From Myxococcales bacterium (lineage in GTDB: Bacteria; Myxococcota_A; Bradymonadia; UBA7976; UBA1532), in NCBI GenBank assembly GCA_020633435.1, contig JACKDP010000001.1:930001-994000 (forward strand): 64,000 nt of DNA. The letters run 5' to 3'. The position numbers were made by a program, and so were the translations under genes. Below are positions 41,208 to 51,541 of this stretch, in pieces. Numbering within the stretch: position 1 is the first letter of the stretch; every line of letters begins with the position of its first letter. The notes under the pieces were generated by a model. The model worked only from the letters and a program-made list of their open reading frames with translations. It made no database searches and had not been told where the DNA came from.

Positions 41208-42916
41208 CGGGGCTGCTCCCTGGCGTCCGGCACCCCGGCCGGCGCGCCCAGCTTGGACGGATCGCTGGCGCCGAGCTGGCCCTCGGGGTCGCAGGCGATG
41301 ACCTGCACCGCCGTGAACCGCTGCCAGCCGGCCTTCACCTCATGGCCGCGCTTCGCCAGCGCGTCGGTGACATCACGCGGGATGCCCGGCTCGGCCATCA
41401 GCACCTCGGGCACCCACTGGTGGTGGACGCGAGGCGCCTCGACGGCCGCCCGGGGGTCGAGCCCGAAGGCCAGGACGTTGAGCAGGACCTGCAGCGTGCC
41501 GGTGATGATGGTGGGGCCGCCCGAGGCGCCCACGGCCAGCACGACGCGGCCGTCGCGGCGCACGATGGTGGGGGTCATGCTCGACAGCGGGCGCTTGCCG
41601 GGGGCGATGGCGTTGGCCGCCTGGCCCACCAGCCCGAAGGCGTTGGGCACGCCGGGCTTCGCCACGAAGTCGTCCATCTCGTTGTTCAGCAAGACCCCCG
41701 TCTTTCCGGCCACATAGGTGCTGCCGAACGAGGTGTTCACCGTGGTGGTCAGGGCGACGGCGTTGCCCGCCGCGTCGACGACGCTGAAGTGGCTGGTGCC
41801 CCCGTCGGGGGGCAGCGTGACGGGGGCGCCGTAGGCCTCGCGGGGCAGCGTCGCGTCGGGCTTGAAGGCCGCGCGGACGCGGCGGATGGCGGCGTCGCCG
41901 AGCAGGGCGTCGAGGGGCACCGGCGTGAAGTCGGGGTCGCCCATCACCCGGGCCCGGTCGGCGAAGGCGTGCTTGAGGGCCTCGGCCAGGCGGTGCAGGT
42001 AGGCCGAGCTGTTATGGCCCAGGGCCGGCAGGTCGTCGTCCTCCAGCACCTTCAGGACCTGCAGCAGCACCGCGCCGCCGCTCGACGGCGGGGGCATGGA
42101 GAGGATGTCGTAGCCGCGCCACGTCGCCTGGACGGGGGGCCGCTCCTTCGGGCGGTAGGCCTGCAGATCGGCCGCGGTGATGAGGCCGCCGTCCGCGAAC
42201 ATGGCCCGGGCCAGCTCCACGGCGACGGGGCCCTCGTAGAAGCCCCGGGCGCCCCGGGCCTGGATGGCGGCGAGCGTGCTCGCCAGGGCGGGCCGGCGGA
42301 TGGTGGCGCCCACGGGCCACGGCTGGCCCTTCGCGTCGAGGAAGTCGGCGGCCAGGCCGGGCGAGGCGGCCACCAGGGCCAGCTTCGCGGTCAGCCGCCC
42401 GTGCAGCAGCGTCCCCGCCGGGAAGCCGTCCCGGGCGAGCGCCAGCGCCGGAGCCACGACCTGCGCCCAGGGCAGCTTGCCGTAGCGCTGGTGCAGGGCC
42501 CAGAGCCCGGCCACCTCGCCGGGCACGGCGGCGGCGCGCGGGCCGACGGTGCTGGCGCCCGGGATGACGGCCCCGCTGGCGTCCAGGTACATGTCGCGGG
42601 TGGCCGCGGCGGGGGCCACCTCGCGGAAGTCGAGCGTCATCGCGGCGCCGTCGGCGCGGGCCACCACCGCGAAGCCCCCGCCGCCGATGCCCGAGGCGAA
42701 GGGCTGCACCACCCCCAGCACCAGCGCGGTGGCCACGGCGGCGTCGGCCGCGTCGCCCCCGGCCTGCAGGATGTCGGCGCCCACCTGGGCGGCCAGCGCG
42801 CTGTCGGCGGCCACCATGCCGCGGTGGCCCCGCAGCGCCGGGAAGTGCTCCCCGTGGGCCGCCAGGGGCAGGAGCGAGAGCCAGAGCCACATCGCGCGCA
42901 TCGTCATCCTCCTCAT
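41204..42916 (-). CDS. ggt: Gamma-glutamyltranspeptidase
   Basis: 570 residues with a signal peptide (MWLWLSLLPLAAHG). The precursor self-cleaves before the catalytic Thr374 in GGTSHFSVVDAAGNAV. Other landmarks: SGIGGGGFAVV, GGDAADAAVATALVLGVV, LLNNEMDDF, GKRPLSSMTPTIV and ASGGPTIITGTLQVLLN. It hydrolyses or transfers the gamma-glutamyl group of glutathione in the periplasm. Overlaps its upstream and downstream genes by 4 bp each. Confidence 0.94.
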   Translation of the reverse strand: MRRMTMRAMWLWLSLLPLAAHGEHFPALRGHRGMVAADSALAAQVGADILQAGGDAADAAVATALVLGVVQPFASGIGGGGFAVVARADGAAMTLDFREVAPAAATRDMYLDASGAVIPGASTVGPRAAAVPGEVAGLWALHQRYGKLPWAQVVAPALALARDGFPAGTLLHGRLTAKLALVAASPGLAADFLDAKGQPWPVGATIRRPALASTLAAIQARGARGFYEGPVAVELARAMFADGGLITAADLQAYRPKERPPVQATWRGYDILSMPPPSSGGAVLLQVLKVLEDDDLPALGHNSSAYLHRLAEALKHAFADRARVMGDPDFTPVPLDALLGDAAIRRVRAAFKPDATLPREAYGAPVTLPPDGGTSHFSVVDAAGNAVALTTTVNTSFGSTYVAGKTGVLLNNEMDDFVAKPGVPNAFGLVGQAANAIAPGKRPLSSMTPTIVRRDGRVVLAVGASGGPTIITGTLQVLLNVLAFGLDPRAAVEAPRVHHQWVPEVLMAEPGIPRDVTDALAKRGHEVKAGWQRFTAVQVIACDPEGQLGASDPSKLGAPAGVPDAREQPR

Positions 42917-43533
42917 GGGGGCACCACCACGTCCGCGGGGGCCGACGGCGCCGAGCGGGCCGCGCCGACCACGGCCTCCAGGCGGTATCGGTGGGGGCCA
43001 GGCGGGGCGGCGTCCACGAAGCGGGCGGCCGACGCCGGGGCGACGCCCACGGGCCGGTCATCGCGCAGGATGCGCATCACGCCCGCCGGGGCGTCGGGGG
43101 GCAGCCAGGCGAGCTGGACCTTGCGATCGGGCGTCAGGAACGCCAGCGGAGCGTCGGGGGGGGGGGGGCCGGGCGCCCACGCCACCCGCACGGCCTCGGC
43201 GGGGGGGCCCTGCCGGCCGCCGACCGCCGCCACCACCCGCAGCGTGACCTCGCCCGCCGGGCGCGGCACCACGACCGGGCCCGTGGCCGCGACGCCCGCG
43301 GGCACCCCGCGGCAGGCGGCGTCATCGACGAAGACGAGGAGGCTCGGGGGCTCGGGCACCGGCTCGCCGTCGAGGTCGCGGGTCGGGCGCTCGGCGCTGA
43401 TCTCAAGGCCGGCGGGGGTGCTGACGACCTGGACGTCGGCGGGGGCGCGGGGGGCGACGGGGCCGGGCGGCAGGGGGCGGCCGGGGACGCCGCAGGCGGC
43501 CAGCCCCAGGGCGAGCACCCAGGCGGGCTTCAC
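42913..43533 (-). CDS. Lipoprotein with fibronectin-III-like domains
   Basis: 206 residues; GTG start overlapping the argH stop. Lipobox LAAC (Cys14). Pro-rich spacer, then two Ig/FN3-like stretches (PADVQVVSTPAGLEISAERP; VQLAWLPPDAPAGVMRILRD, RYRLEAVVG). The gene overlaps ggt by 4 bp. Lipoproteins of this kind next to argH occur in related genomes; the role is unknown. Confidence 0.7.
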   Translation of the reverse strand: MKPAWVLALGLAACGVPGRPLPPGPVAPRAPADVQVVSTPAGLEISAERPTRDLDGEPVPEPPSLLVFVDDAACRGVPAGVAATGPVVVPRPAGEVTLRVVAAVGGRQGPPAEAVRVAWAPGPPPPDAPLAFLTPDRKVQLAWLPPDAPAGVMRILRDDRPVGVAPASAARFVDAAPPGPHRYRLEAVVGAARSAPSAPADVVVPP

Positions 43534-44933
43534 GCGCGGTCCAGCCGCCGCTTCGCCTCGGCCAGGGCCGCCGCCACCCGCGTGGGGGCCGTGCCGCCCT
43601 CGCTCGTCCGGGCCGCGACGCTGGCCTCGACCGTGACCGCCGCCTGGATGTCGGGCCCGAAGGCCGGGTGCAGGGCCTGCCACTCGGCCAGGCTCAGGGA
43701 CTGCAGCGTCCGCCCCTCGGCCAGGCACCACCCCACCAGCCGGCCGACCACGTGGTGGGCCTCCCGGAAGGGCACGCCAGCGCGGGCGAGGTAGTCGGCC
43801 ACGTCCGTCGCCGTCACGAAGCCCGCCTCGCAGGCGGCCCGCATCCGGTCGCGCCGGAACGTCGTCGCCGGCAGCAGCCGGGCGAAGGCCTCCAGGCAGT
43901 CCTCCAGGGTGTCGGTGGCGTCGAAGAGCGCCTCCTTGTCCTCCTGGAGATCCTTGTTGTAGGCGAGGGGCAGGCCCTTGAGCGTCGTCAGCAGCGCCAC
44001 CAGATCGCCCACGACCCGCCCCGTCTTGCCGCGCACCAGCTCCGGGATGTCGGGGTTCTTCTTCTGGGGCATGATGCTGGAGCCCGTCGCGAAGGCGTCG
44101 CCCAGCTCCACGAAGCCGAACTCCTGGCTGGCCCAGAGGATGAGCTCCTCGGCCATCCGCGACAGGTGCACCATGCACAGCGCCGCCGCCGCGCAGAACT
44201 CGACGGCGAAGTCGCGGTCCGCCACGGCGTCCAGGCTGTTGGCCATCGGCCGGGAAAAACCCAGTGACTTCGCGGTCATGGCGCGATCGAGTGGGAACGG
44301 GGTGCCCGCCAGCGCCGCCGCGCCGAGGGGCGACTCGTTCAGGCGGGCCCGGGCGTCCACCAGCCGCCCGCGGTCGCGGTCGAGCATCTCGAACCACGCC
44401 AGCAGGTGGTGGCCCAGCAGCACGGGCTGGGCCCGCTGCAGGTGGGTGTAGCCGGGCAGGATGGCCTCGCCGTCGCGCTCCGCCACCGCCACGATGGCGC
44501 GCTGGAGGCGGTCGAGGGCGGGCAGGACGTCGGCGTCGATGCGCCGGCGCAGCCAGAGGCGCAGGTCGGTGGCCACCTGGTCGTTGCGGCTGCGGGCGGT
44601 GTGCAGGCGCTTGCCCGCCTCGCCCACCAGCGTCGTCAGCCGGTGCTCCACGTTCATGTGGACGTCTTCGAGGGCCTCCGACCAGGTGAACTGGCCCGCG
44701 TCGATCTCGCCCTGGACCTGGGCGAGGCCGGCGTCGACGGCGGCGACGTCCTCGGCGGAGAGGATGCCCTGGGCGCCGAGCATGGCGGCGTGGGCGCGGG
44801 AGCCCTGGATGTCCTCCCGGGCGAGCCGCTGATCGAAGCCGACGGAGGCGTTGAGGCGCGCGACGAAGGCGTCGGTGGCCTCCTGGAACCGGCCCCCCCA
44901 GGTGCGCTGGGGGCCCTGGCGATCGTCACTCAC
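43530..44933 (-). CDS. argH: Argininosuccinate lyase
   Basis: 467 residues, GTG start. It cleaves argininosuccinate to arginine and fumarate. The fumarase/lyase signature GSSIMPQKKNPD is intact; also WGGRFQEATDAFVARLNASV at the start, HTARSRNDQVATDLRLW and GYTHLQRAQPVLLGHHLLAW. Last step of arginine synthesis; argG is not in the window. Lies 7 bp after the outer-membrane protein gene. Confidence 0.96.
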   Translation of the reverse strand: MSDDRQGPQRTWGGRFQEATDAFVARLNASVGFDQRLAREDIQGSRAHAAMLGAQGILSAEDVAAVDAGLAQVQGEIDAGQFTWSEALEDVHMNVEHRLTTLVGEAGKRLHTARSRNDQVATDLRLWLRRRIDADVLPALDRLQRAIVAVAERDGEAILPGYTHLQRAQPVLLGHHLLAWFEMLDRDRGRLVDARARLNESPLGAAALAGTPFPLDRAMTAKSLGFSRPMANSLDAVADRDFAVEFCAAAALCMVHLSRMAEELILWASQEFGFVELGDAFATGSSIMPQKKNPDIPELVRGKTGRVVGDLVALLTTLKGLPLAYNKDLQEDKEALFDATDTLEDCLEAFARLLPATTFRRDRMRAACEAGFVTATDVADYLARAGVPFREAHHVVGRLVGWCLAEGRTLQSLSLAEWQALHPAFGPDIQAAVTVEASVAARTSEGGTAPTRVAAALAEAKRRLDRA

Positions 44934-44940
44934 AGGCGTC

Positions 44941-46962
44941 CTAGAACTGCAGGCCCACGCCCATCTGGAGGGTCTGGGCGACGTTGGGCTCCTTCTCGAC
45001 GGCCGAGAAGTCGTCGTTGAGGCGATCGAAGGCCCCGAGCGGGAAGAGCAGGCCGTAGGCCAGCGACCAGCGGAAGGTGTCCTTCTGGTCGATGTAGAGC
45101 TCGAGGTCGAACTCCAGGCCCAGGGGCGCCTCGCGGCCGGGCGTGGCCTTGGCCTCGAGGGCCTGGGCGTAGATGGCGGCGAGCTTGAAGCCCCACTTCT
45201 CTTCCTGGAGGCCGTCGGGGCCGTCCTGGTCGATGAAGTTATAGGCGAGCCAGGGCTTGACGTAGAACGCGTTGGTCACCGCGCCGATGATCTCGCGGAA
45301 GAGGATGAGGTCGATCACGTAGTCGCGGTCGAACTTGAAGCCGGTCACCTCGGTGTCGGGCTGCTCGGCGTCGGGATCGATGGGGAACTTGTCGAGGACG
45401 CCGAAGCCCGGGCTCTTGTCGCCGGAGGCGGCGCCGTGCTGGAAGCCCCACTCGAGCTGGTCGTTGCGGGCGTTGAACTCCAGGGCGTAGCCCCACTGCT
45501 GGATGTCGCGCCGGCGCTGCTTGACCAGGTCGCCGCCGCTCGCCTCGCAGGTCTCCAGATCCGTCGAGGTGCCGCCCACGCAGACGACCTTCGGATCGCC
45601 CAGGATGGCCGGGTGCGGGACCTCCTCGATCACGCCGAAGACGCCCACGGCCTCGAACTGCAGCTTGTAGCTGTTGCGGGCGCGGGGGCGGTACTCCCAC
45701 GAGAGCCAGAGGTCGGGGATGTAGGCGAAGGCCTTGGCGTCCACCAGGTACACATCCGACGCGGTGCTCGGGGGCACCGACGTCTTCACCTCGGAGGAGA
45801 AGGGCTGGGTGCGGATGACGTTGTAGACGCCCCAGTCGAAGACCGGCTTGCGCTTGCCGTTGAGCTCCTCGACGCGGATGGCCTGCTCGGCCTTGGACAT
45901 CGGGCGGTCGAAGATGGCCACGACCCACTGGTTCACGTCGTCGCGCTGGTCGAAGTCGTGGGCCTGGCCGAAGGGCTGGTTGGCGTTGGTGTGCAGGCCG
46001 CTCTGCCCCACGAAGCCCTCGGCGGGGAAGTCCCAGGCCAGGGCGAGGTAGGTGTCGAAGAGCTTGGTGACGTGCATCAGGCGGTCGACGTTGTCGCCGA
46101 AGTCGCAGTCGAGGCAGTTGCCGGAGTTGGCCAGCAGGCCCAGGCCCCAGTGGCTGCCCATGCGGCCGAAGAGGGTGAGGCCGAGGGGGTTGCGCCACTC
46201 GCCCCAGACGCGCTTGACCCGCACCGAGTCCTGGTAGCCCGAGACGCCGCTCTCCGGGGGCCGCTGGGAGCCCGAGAACGTCTCGATGCTCACGTCCGGC
46301 CGGCTGAAGCCCGCCCGCGGCGAGCCATCCGGGGTGCTGCCCAGGACGAGGTTGTCCAGGATGTCCATCGTCGTGCGGATGCGCAGGCTCTCGTTGACGT
46401 GGAGCGTCGGATCGAAGCGGAAGCGGATGTTGGCCCCGGCCAGCGTGTCGGCGCCGCGGCGGTAGCGGTGCGACTTCTGCTCGGGGTGGTTGCTGCCCTG
46501 CTGGTCGATCTCGGTCAGCGGCGGCAGGACCGGCGAGGTGCCGAGGCTGCGCGACAGGCTGTACGTGTCGAGATCGAAGTTGTGGAACATGTCCATGCGC
46601 ATGCGCATGTAGCCGTGGCTCTCGATGAAGGGGTGGCCCACCGAGAGGTCGCGGGTCGCCGCCCACTCCCGCTCGTCGAGGGGCTGGCCGCGATCATCGA
46701 CCGGCTGGATGGCGTCGGGCGCCGGCGCCCAGTCGGGCAGGCCGGAGTCCCCGCCGGCGGCCGGCTCGCCGCCCGCCGCCTCGCGGATCTTGTCGGCCAG
46801 GGCGCCCGGCTGCTCCGGGTCCGGGGCCTTCGGCTTGGTCACGGGCTTCGCGCCCTTCTCCCCCGCCGCGGGGGGCGGCTCGTCCACGTCCCCCGTGTCG
46901 GGAGCCTGGGCGAAAGCCGAGGGGGCCAAAACCAGCGTCAGGATGAAGGAAAGCCGCAGCAC
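44941..46962 (-). CDS. Outer-membrane protein, TIGR04551-like
   Basis: 673 residues from a GTG with GGAG upstream. Signal peptide ends AFAQA. After a Pro/Lys-rich spacer (about 20-70) come many amphipathic strands with Trp/Tyr pairs (SHGYMRMRMDMFHNFDLDTY, VWGEWRNPLGLTLFGRMGSH, LWLSWEYRPRARNSYKLQFE) and a terminal strand ending GVGLQF, the usual BAM signal with a final Phe. It appears to be the large porin-like family described in myxobacteria (TIGR04551), whose function is unknown. Co-directional with argH and pyrC. Confidence 0.8.
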   Translation of the reverse strand: MLRLSFILTLVLAPSAFAQAPDTGDVDEPPPAAGEKGAKPVTKPKAPDPEQPGALADKIREAAGGEPAAGGDSGLPDWAPAPDAIQPVDDRGQPLDEREWAATRDLSVGHPFIESHGYMRMRMDMFHNFDLDTYSLSRSLGTSPVLPPLTEIDQQGSNHPEQKSHRYRRGADTLAGANIRFRFDPTLHVNESLRIRTTMDILDNLVLGSTPDGSPRAGFSRPDVSIETFSGSQRPPESGVSGYQDSVRVKRVWGEWRNPLGLTLFGRMGSHWGLGLLANSGNCLDCDFGDNVDRLMHVTKLFDTYLALAWDFPAEGFVGQSGLHTNANQPFGQAHDFDQRDDVNQWVVAIFDRPMSKAEQAIRVEELNGKRKPVFDWGVYNVIRTQPFSSEVKTSVPPSTASDVYLVDAKAFAYIPDLWLSWEYRPRARNSYKLQFEAVGVFGVIEEVPHPAILGDPKVVCVGGTSTDLETCEASGGDLVKQRRRDIQQWGYALEFNARNDQLEWGFQHGAASGDKSPGFGVLDKFPIDPDAEQPDTEVTGFKFDRDYVIDLILFREIIGAVTNAFYVKPWLAYNFIDQDGPDGLQEEKWGFKLAAIYAQALEAKATPGREAPLGLEFDLELYIDQKDTFRWSLAYGLLFPLGAFDRLNDDFSAVEKEPNVAQTLQMGVGLQF

Positions 46963-47015
46963 GATGGCACTCCGCAAGCCGGGTCGAGGCCAAGTATCAT
47001 GCGGGGTCGCGAGGG

Positions 47016-48368
47016 TCAATCGATGGGTGGACGTCGATGCACGCGGGGGGCGTGCGCGAACTCGAGCGGCGCGCCGAAGACGCCGGGCTGGAGCGCCCCG
47101 TCGCGGTAGACCGGCCGCCCGCCCAGCACGGTCATCACCGGCCAGCCCGTCAGCGCCCAGCCCTCGAACGGGCTCCAGCCGGCCTTCGACATGACCTGCG
47201 CGGCCTCCACGCGGCGCGTCCGCTGCAGGTCGACGAGCACCACGTCGCCGTCGTGCCCGGGCAGCAGGCGCCCCTTGCGGCGCAGGCCGTAGCAGTCCGC
47301 CGGGCCCTCGCACATCCAGCGCACCACGTGGCGCAGGGAGCAGCGGCCGGCGTGGACCGCGTGCAGCATGAGCGGCAGCGACAGCTCCACCCCGGGCATG
47401 CCGCTCGGCGCCTGGCCGTAGGGCAGCGCCTTCTCCTCCACCGTGTGCGGCGCGTGGTCCGTGGCGATGCAGGCGATGGTGCCGTCGAGCAGGCCCGCCC
47501 ACAGGGCCTCCTGGTGGCGGCGGCTGCGCACGGGCGGGTTCATCTGCAGGCGGGTGCCCAGCGTCGCGTAGGCGTCGGCGTCCAGCCAGAGGTACTGGGG
47601 CAGCGTCTCCGTCGTCACCAGGCCCTCGTCGGGCAGGCCGCGCAGGAACACCACCTCCTCGGCGGTGCTCAAGTGCAGGACATGCAAGCGCTTCTGGTGG
47701 CGGCGCGCCAGCTCGACGGCCCGCGTCGTGGCGATGAGGGCGGCCTCCTCGTCGCGGATGATCGGGTGCAGCGCCGGGTCGGTCTGGCCGGCGTAGGCCG
47801 CCAGCCGGGCGCGCAGCCGCGTCTCGTCCTCGGCGTGCACGGCGATGGGCACCCGGGCCGCCGCGAAGTGGGCCTCCAGCGCCGCCTGCTCGTCCACCAG
47901 CAGGGTGCCCGTCGAGCTGCCCATGAAGATCTTGAGGCCCGCCACCCGCGTCGGATCGAGCGCCGCCACCTCCGCCGCGTTGTCCGGCGTCGCGCCGAAG
48001 AAGAAGCCGAAGTGGGCCCGGGCCCGGTCGGTGGCGCGGACGATCTTGTCGGCCAGCAGCGCCGCCGTCGTCGTGGGCGGATCGGTGTTGGGCATCTCCA
48101 GGAAGGCCGTCACGCCCCCCACCGCCGCGGCCGCGCTGCCCGTGGCCAGGTCTTCCTTGTAGGTCTTGCCCGGCTCGCGGAAGTGCACCTGCGGATCGAT
48201 GGCCCCGGGCAGCAGGTGCAGCCCCCGCGCGTCGACCTGCTCGCCGGCCGGGCGCGTCACCACCCCCACCTCGGCGATGCGCCCGTCGATGACGCTCAGG
48301 TCGCCCTGCACGACGCCCCCGGGCAGGACGAGCGCTGCCCCGCGGAAGGTGATGTCGGCTCCGCTCAT
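47016..48368 (-). CDS. pyrC: Dihydroorotase (class I, PyrC/hydantoinase fold)
   Basis: 450 residues from the ATG at 48368 (GGGAGG upstream; an earlier ATG at 48389 would add 7). Metal ligands and motifs: DPQVHFREPG, EMPNTDPPT, the carboxylated Lys in GLKIFMGSSTG, AVHAEDE, LHLST and TDHAPH. It converts carbamoyl aspartate to dihydroorotate in pyrimidine synthesis. The GLKIFM lysine and length around 450 indicate the multifunctional/Thermus-like type. Only 38 bp from the divergent kinase gene. Confidence 0.92.
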   Translation of the reverse strand: MSGADITFRGAALVLPGGVVQGDLSVIDGRIAEVGVVTRPAGEQVDARGLHLLPGAIDPQVHFREPGKTYKEDLATGSAAAAVGGVTAFLEMPNTDPPTTTAALLADKIVRATDRARAHFGFFFGATPDNAAEVAALDPTRVAGLKIFMGSSTGTLLVDEQAALEAHFAAARVPIAVHAEDETRLRARLAAYAGQTDPALHPIIRDEEAALIATTRAVELARRHQKRLHVLHLSTAEEVVFLRGLPDEGLVTTETLPQYLWLDADAYATLGTRLQMNPPVRSRRHQEALWAGLLDGTIACIATDHAPHTVEEKALPYGQAPSGMPGVELSLPLMLHAVHAGRCSLRHVVRWMCEGPADCYGLRRKGRLLPGHDGDVVLVDLQRTRRVEAAQVMSKAGWSPFEGWALTGWPVMTVLGGRPVYRDGALQPGVFGAPLEFAHAPRVHRRPPID

Positions 48369-48370
48369 CC

Positions 48371-48399
48371 GTGACTTCCCTCCCGGCATTGGCTACCGT
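48371..48399 (+). promoter_or_regulatory. Candidate promoter for the kinase, giving a leaderless mRNA
   Basis: GTGACT (4 of 6), 17-base spacer, TACCGT; the hexamer ends 7 bases before the ATG at 48407 and there is no Shine-Dalgarno. It begins 2 bp from the pyrC start, so the two genes share regulatory DNA. Confidence 0.45.
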
Positions 48400-48406
48400 G
48401 CCGCTG

Positions 48407-50131
<1,725 letters not shown>

Positions 50132-50147
50132 AAATCCCTTTGATGTT

Positions 50148-51428
50148 CTAGGGTTGCTGCAGCTCCTCGGCCCGCCCGGGGGGCTCGAAGGCGGGGGCGG
50201 GCGCGGGCAGGTCCCGGGCGCGGGTGCGCCACAGGGCCTCCTGCGTCACCTCCAGGAAGAGCTGGCCGCGCACCGGCTCGAAGGTGGCCGCGAGGGCCTG
50301 CGCCTGGGCCTGGTAGGCCCGCATGGCCTGGGGCGTGAGGGCCTCCTCCGCCCGCATGGCCCGCAGCAGCTCGGCCCCGCGCGCGGTGAAGACGGCCCCC
50401 TCCCCCTGGCTGCGCAGCGTCAGCGAGTAGAGCAGGGCCTGCGCCTGGATGGAGGCGCTCTGCGGCACCTCGCGCCGGAAGAACCAGGTGGCGAACCCGG
50501 CGAAGGTGAGGCCGTAGGCCACGGCGACGGCGAGGCCCAGCGCCGGCGTGAGGCGGCGGCGGCCCGGGCGGGCGTCGGCGGGCGGCAGCAGCAGCGTCAC
50601 CAGCATGCCCCCCGCCAGCCCGCCGAAGTGCCCCGCGTGGGACACCCCGCCGATCATCAGGCCGAAGAGCGTGGTGAAGACCATCCACTTGATCATCTCG
50701 TTGCGCAGGTAGCGGCCCGGCGCCGTGCCCTCGCGGTGGCCCTGCAGCATGGCCATGCCGATGATGCCCGAGACGGCCCCGGAGGCGCCGATGATGAAGC
50801 CGGGCGGGCTCACGAGGGCGGCCGCCACGGCGCCGGCCACCGCCCCGATGACCCAGCCGACGAGGTAGCGCGACGTGCCGAAGCGCCGCTCCACCAGCGG
50901 GCCGATCTGGTAGAGGGCCATGGCGTTGAAGCCGATGTGCCAGATGCCGCCGTGCAGCATGGTGTAGGTGAGCGCCCGCCAGGGCTGCGGCCCCAGCGTC
51001 AGCTCGCCAAAGCTGGCCCCCAGCTCCAGCGTCTCCAGGGCCGGCGTCGGGTTCATGAACGACCCGGAGCCGAAGCGGAGCTGGGCGAGGTAGCCCGCCA
51101 CCATCGTGGCCATCACGAGGATGGTGCCGGGCACGCCGGGCGAGCCGTCCGACAGGCCGAGGAAGCGGCCCAGGCGCCGCAGCGGCCAGGGCAGAAGCTG
51201 CCGGCGACCGCAGGCGTTGCAGGTGCGATCGCCGCGGACGAGGAGCTGGCCGCAGACGCAGGGGAACCGCTCGTCGGCGGCCTGCTCGGCGTGCCGCGCG
51301 GCGGCCTGCCGGGCGCGACCGGGGGCCCCCGCGGCCACCCGCGCCTTCCACTCCGCCTGCGTCGGCGTCGCCCCCGTCAGGCGGTACCAGAGGACCAGAA
51401 ACCGGAACCAGAGCTTACCCACCGACAT
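50148..51428 (-). CDS. Rhomboid-family intramembrane serine protease with N-terminal zinc ribbon
   Basis: 426 residues. The cytoplasmic N-terminus has C57-x-C59 and C70-x2-C73, a small zinc ribbon. Six or seven membrane helices follow, with the rhomboid WR motif region (QPWRALTYTMLHGGIWHIGFN), catalytic Ser216 in GASGAVSG and His267 in SHAGHFGG. It cuts membrane proteins inside the bilayer. A ~125-residue helical C-terminal domain (LRAMRAEEALTPQAMRAYQA) follows. Convergent with the kinase gene, 16 bp apart. Confidence 0.9.
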   Translation of the reverse strand: MSVGKLWFRFLVLWYRLTGATPTQAEWKARVAAGAPGRARQAAARHAEQAADERFPCVCGQLLVRGDRTCNACGRRQLLPWPLRRLGRFLGLSDGSPGVPGTILVMATMVAGYLAQLRFGSGSFMNPTPALETLELGASFGELTLGPQPWRALTYTMLHGGIWHIGFNAMALYQIGPLVERRFGTSRYLVGWVIGAVAGAVAAALVSPPGFIIGASGAVSGIIGMAMLQGHREGTAPGRYLRNEMIKWMVFTTLFGLMIGGVSHAGHFGGLAGGMLVTLLLPPADARPGRRRLTPALGLAVAVAYGLTFAGFATWFFRREVPQSASIQAQALLYSLTLRSQGEGAVFTARGAELLRAMRAEEALTPQAMRAYQAQAQALAATFEPVRGQLFLEVTQEALWRTRARDLPAPAPAFEPPGRAEELQQP

Positions 51429-51485
51429 CTCCCGTCCGCCGTCGATCCCGTGCGCCCCGCCTCCCCGCGCCCCGCACGTCAGGTG

Positions 51486-51513
51486 TTGACGGGGAGCCTG
51501 CGGGCGGTCTAGA
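51486..51513 (+). promoter_or_regulatory. Candidate promoter for moaC fusion gene
   Basis: TTGACG (5 of 6) with TCTAGA after 16 bases or TAGACC after 18. Lies 28 bases before the ATG at 51542 and overlaps a palindrome. Confidence 0.5.
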
Positions 51514-51519
51514 CCGCCC
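51502..51519. promoter_or_regulatory. Perfect 18-bp palindrome over the -10 region
   Basis: gggcggtct followed by its exact reverse complement agaccgccc. Location over the predicted -10 suggests an operator for a dimeric repressor; it could also be an mRNA hairpin. Confidence 0.5.
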
Positions 51520-51541
51520 CAACCGGATGACGGAGAGACCG

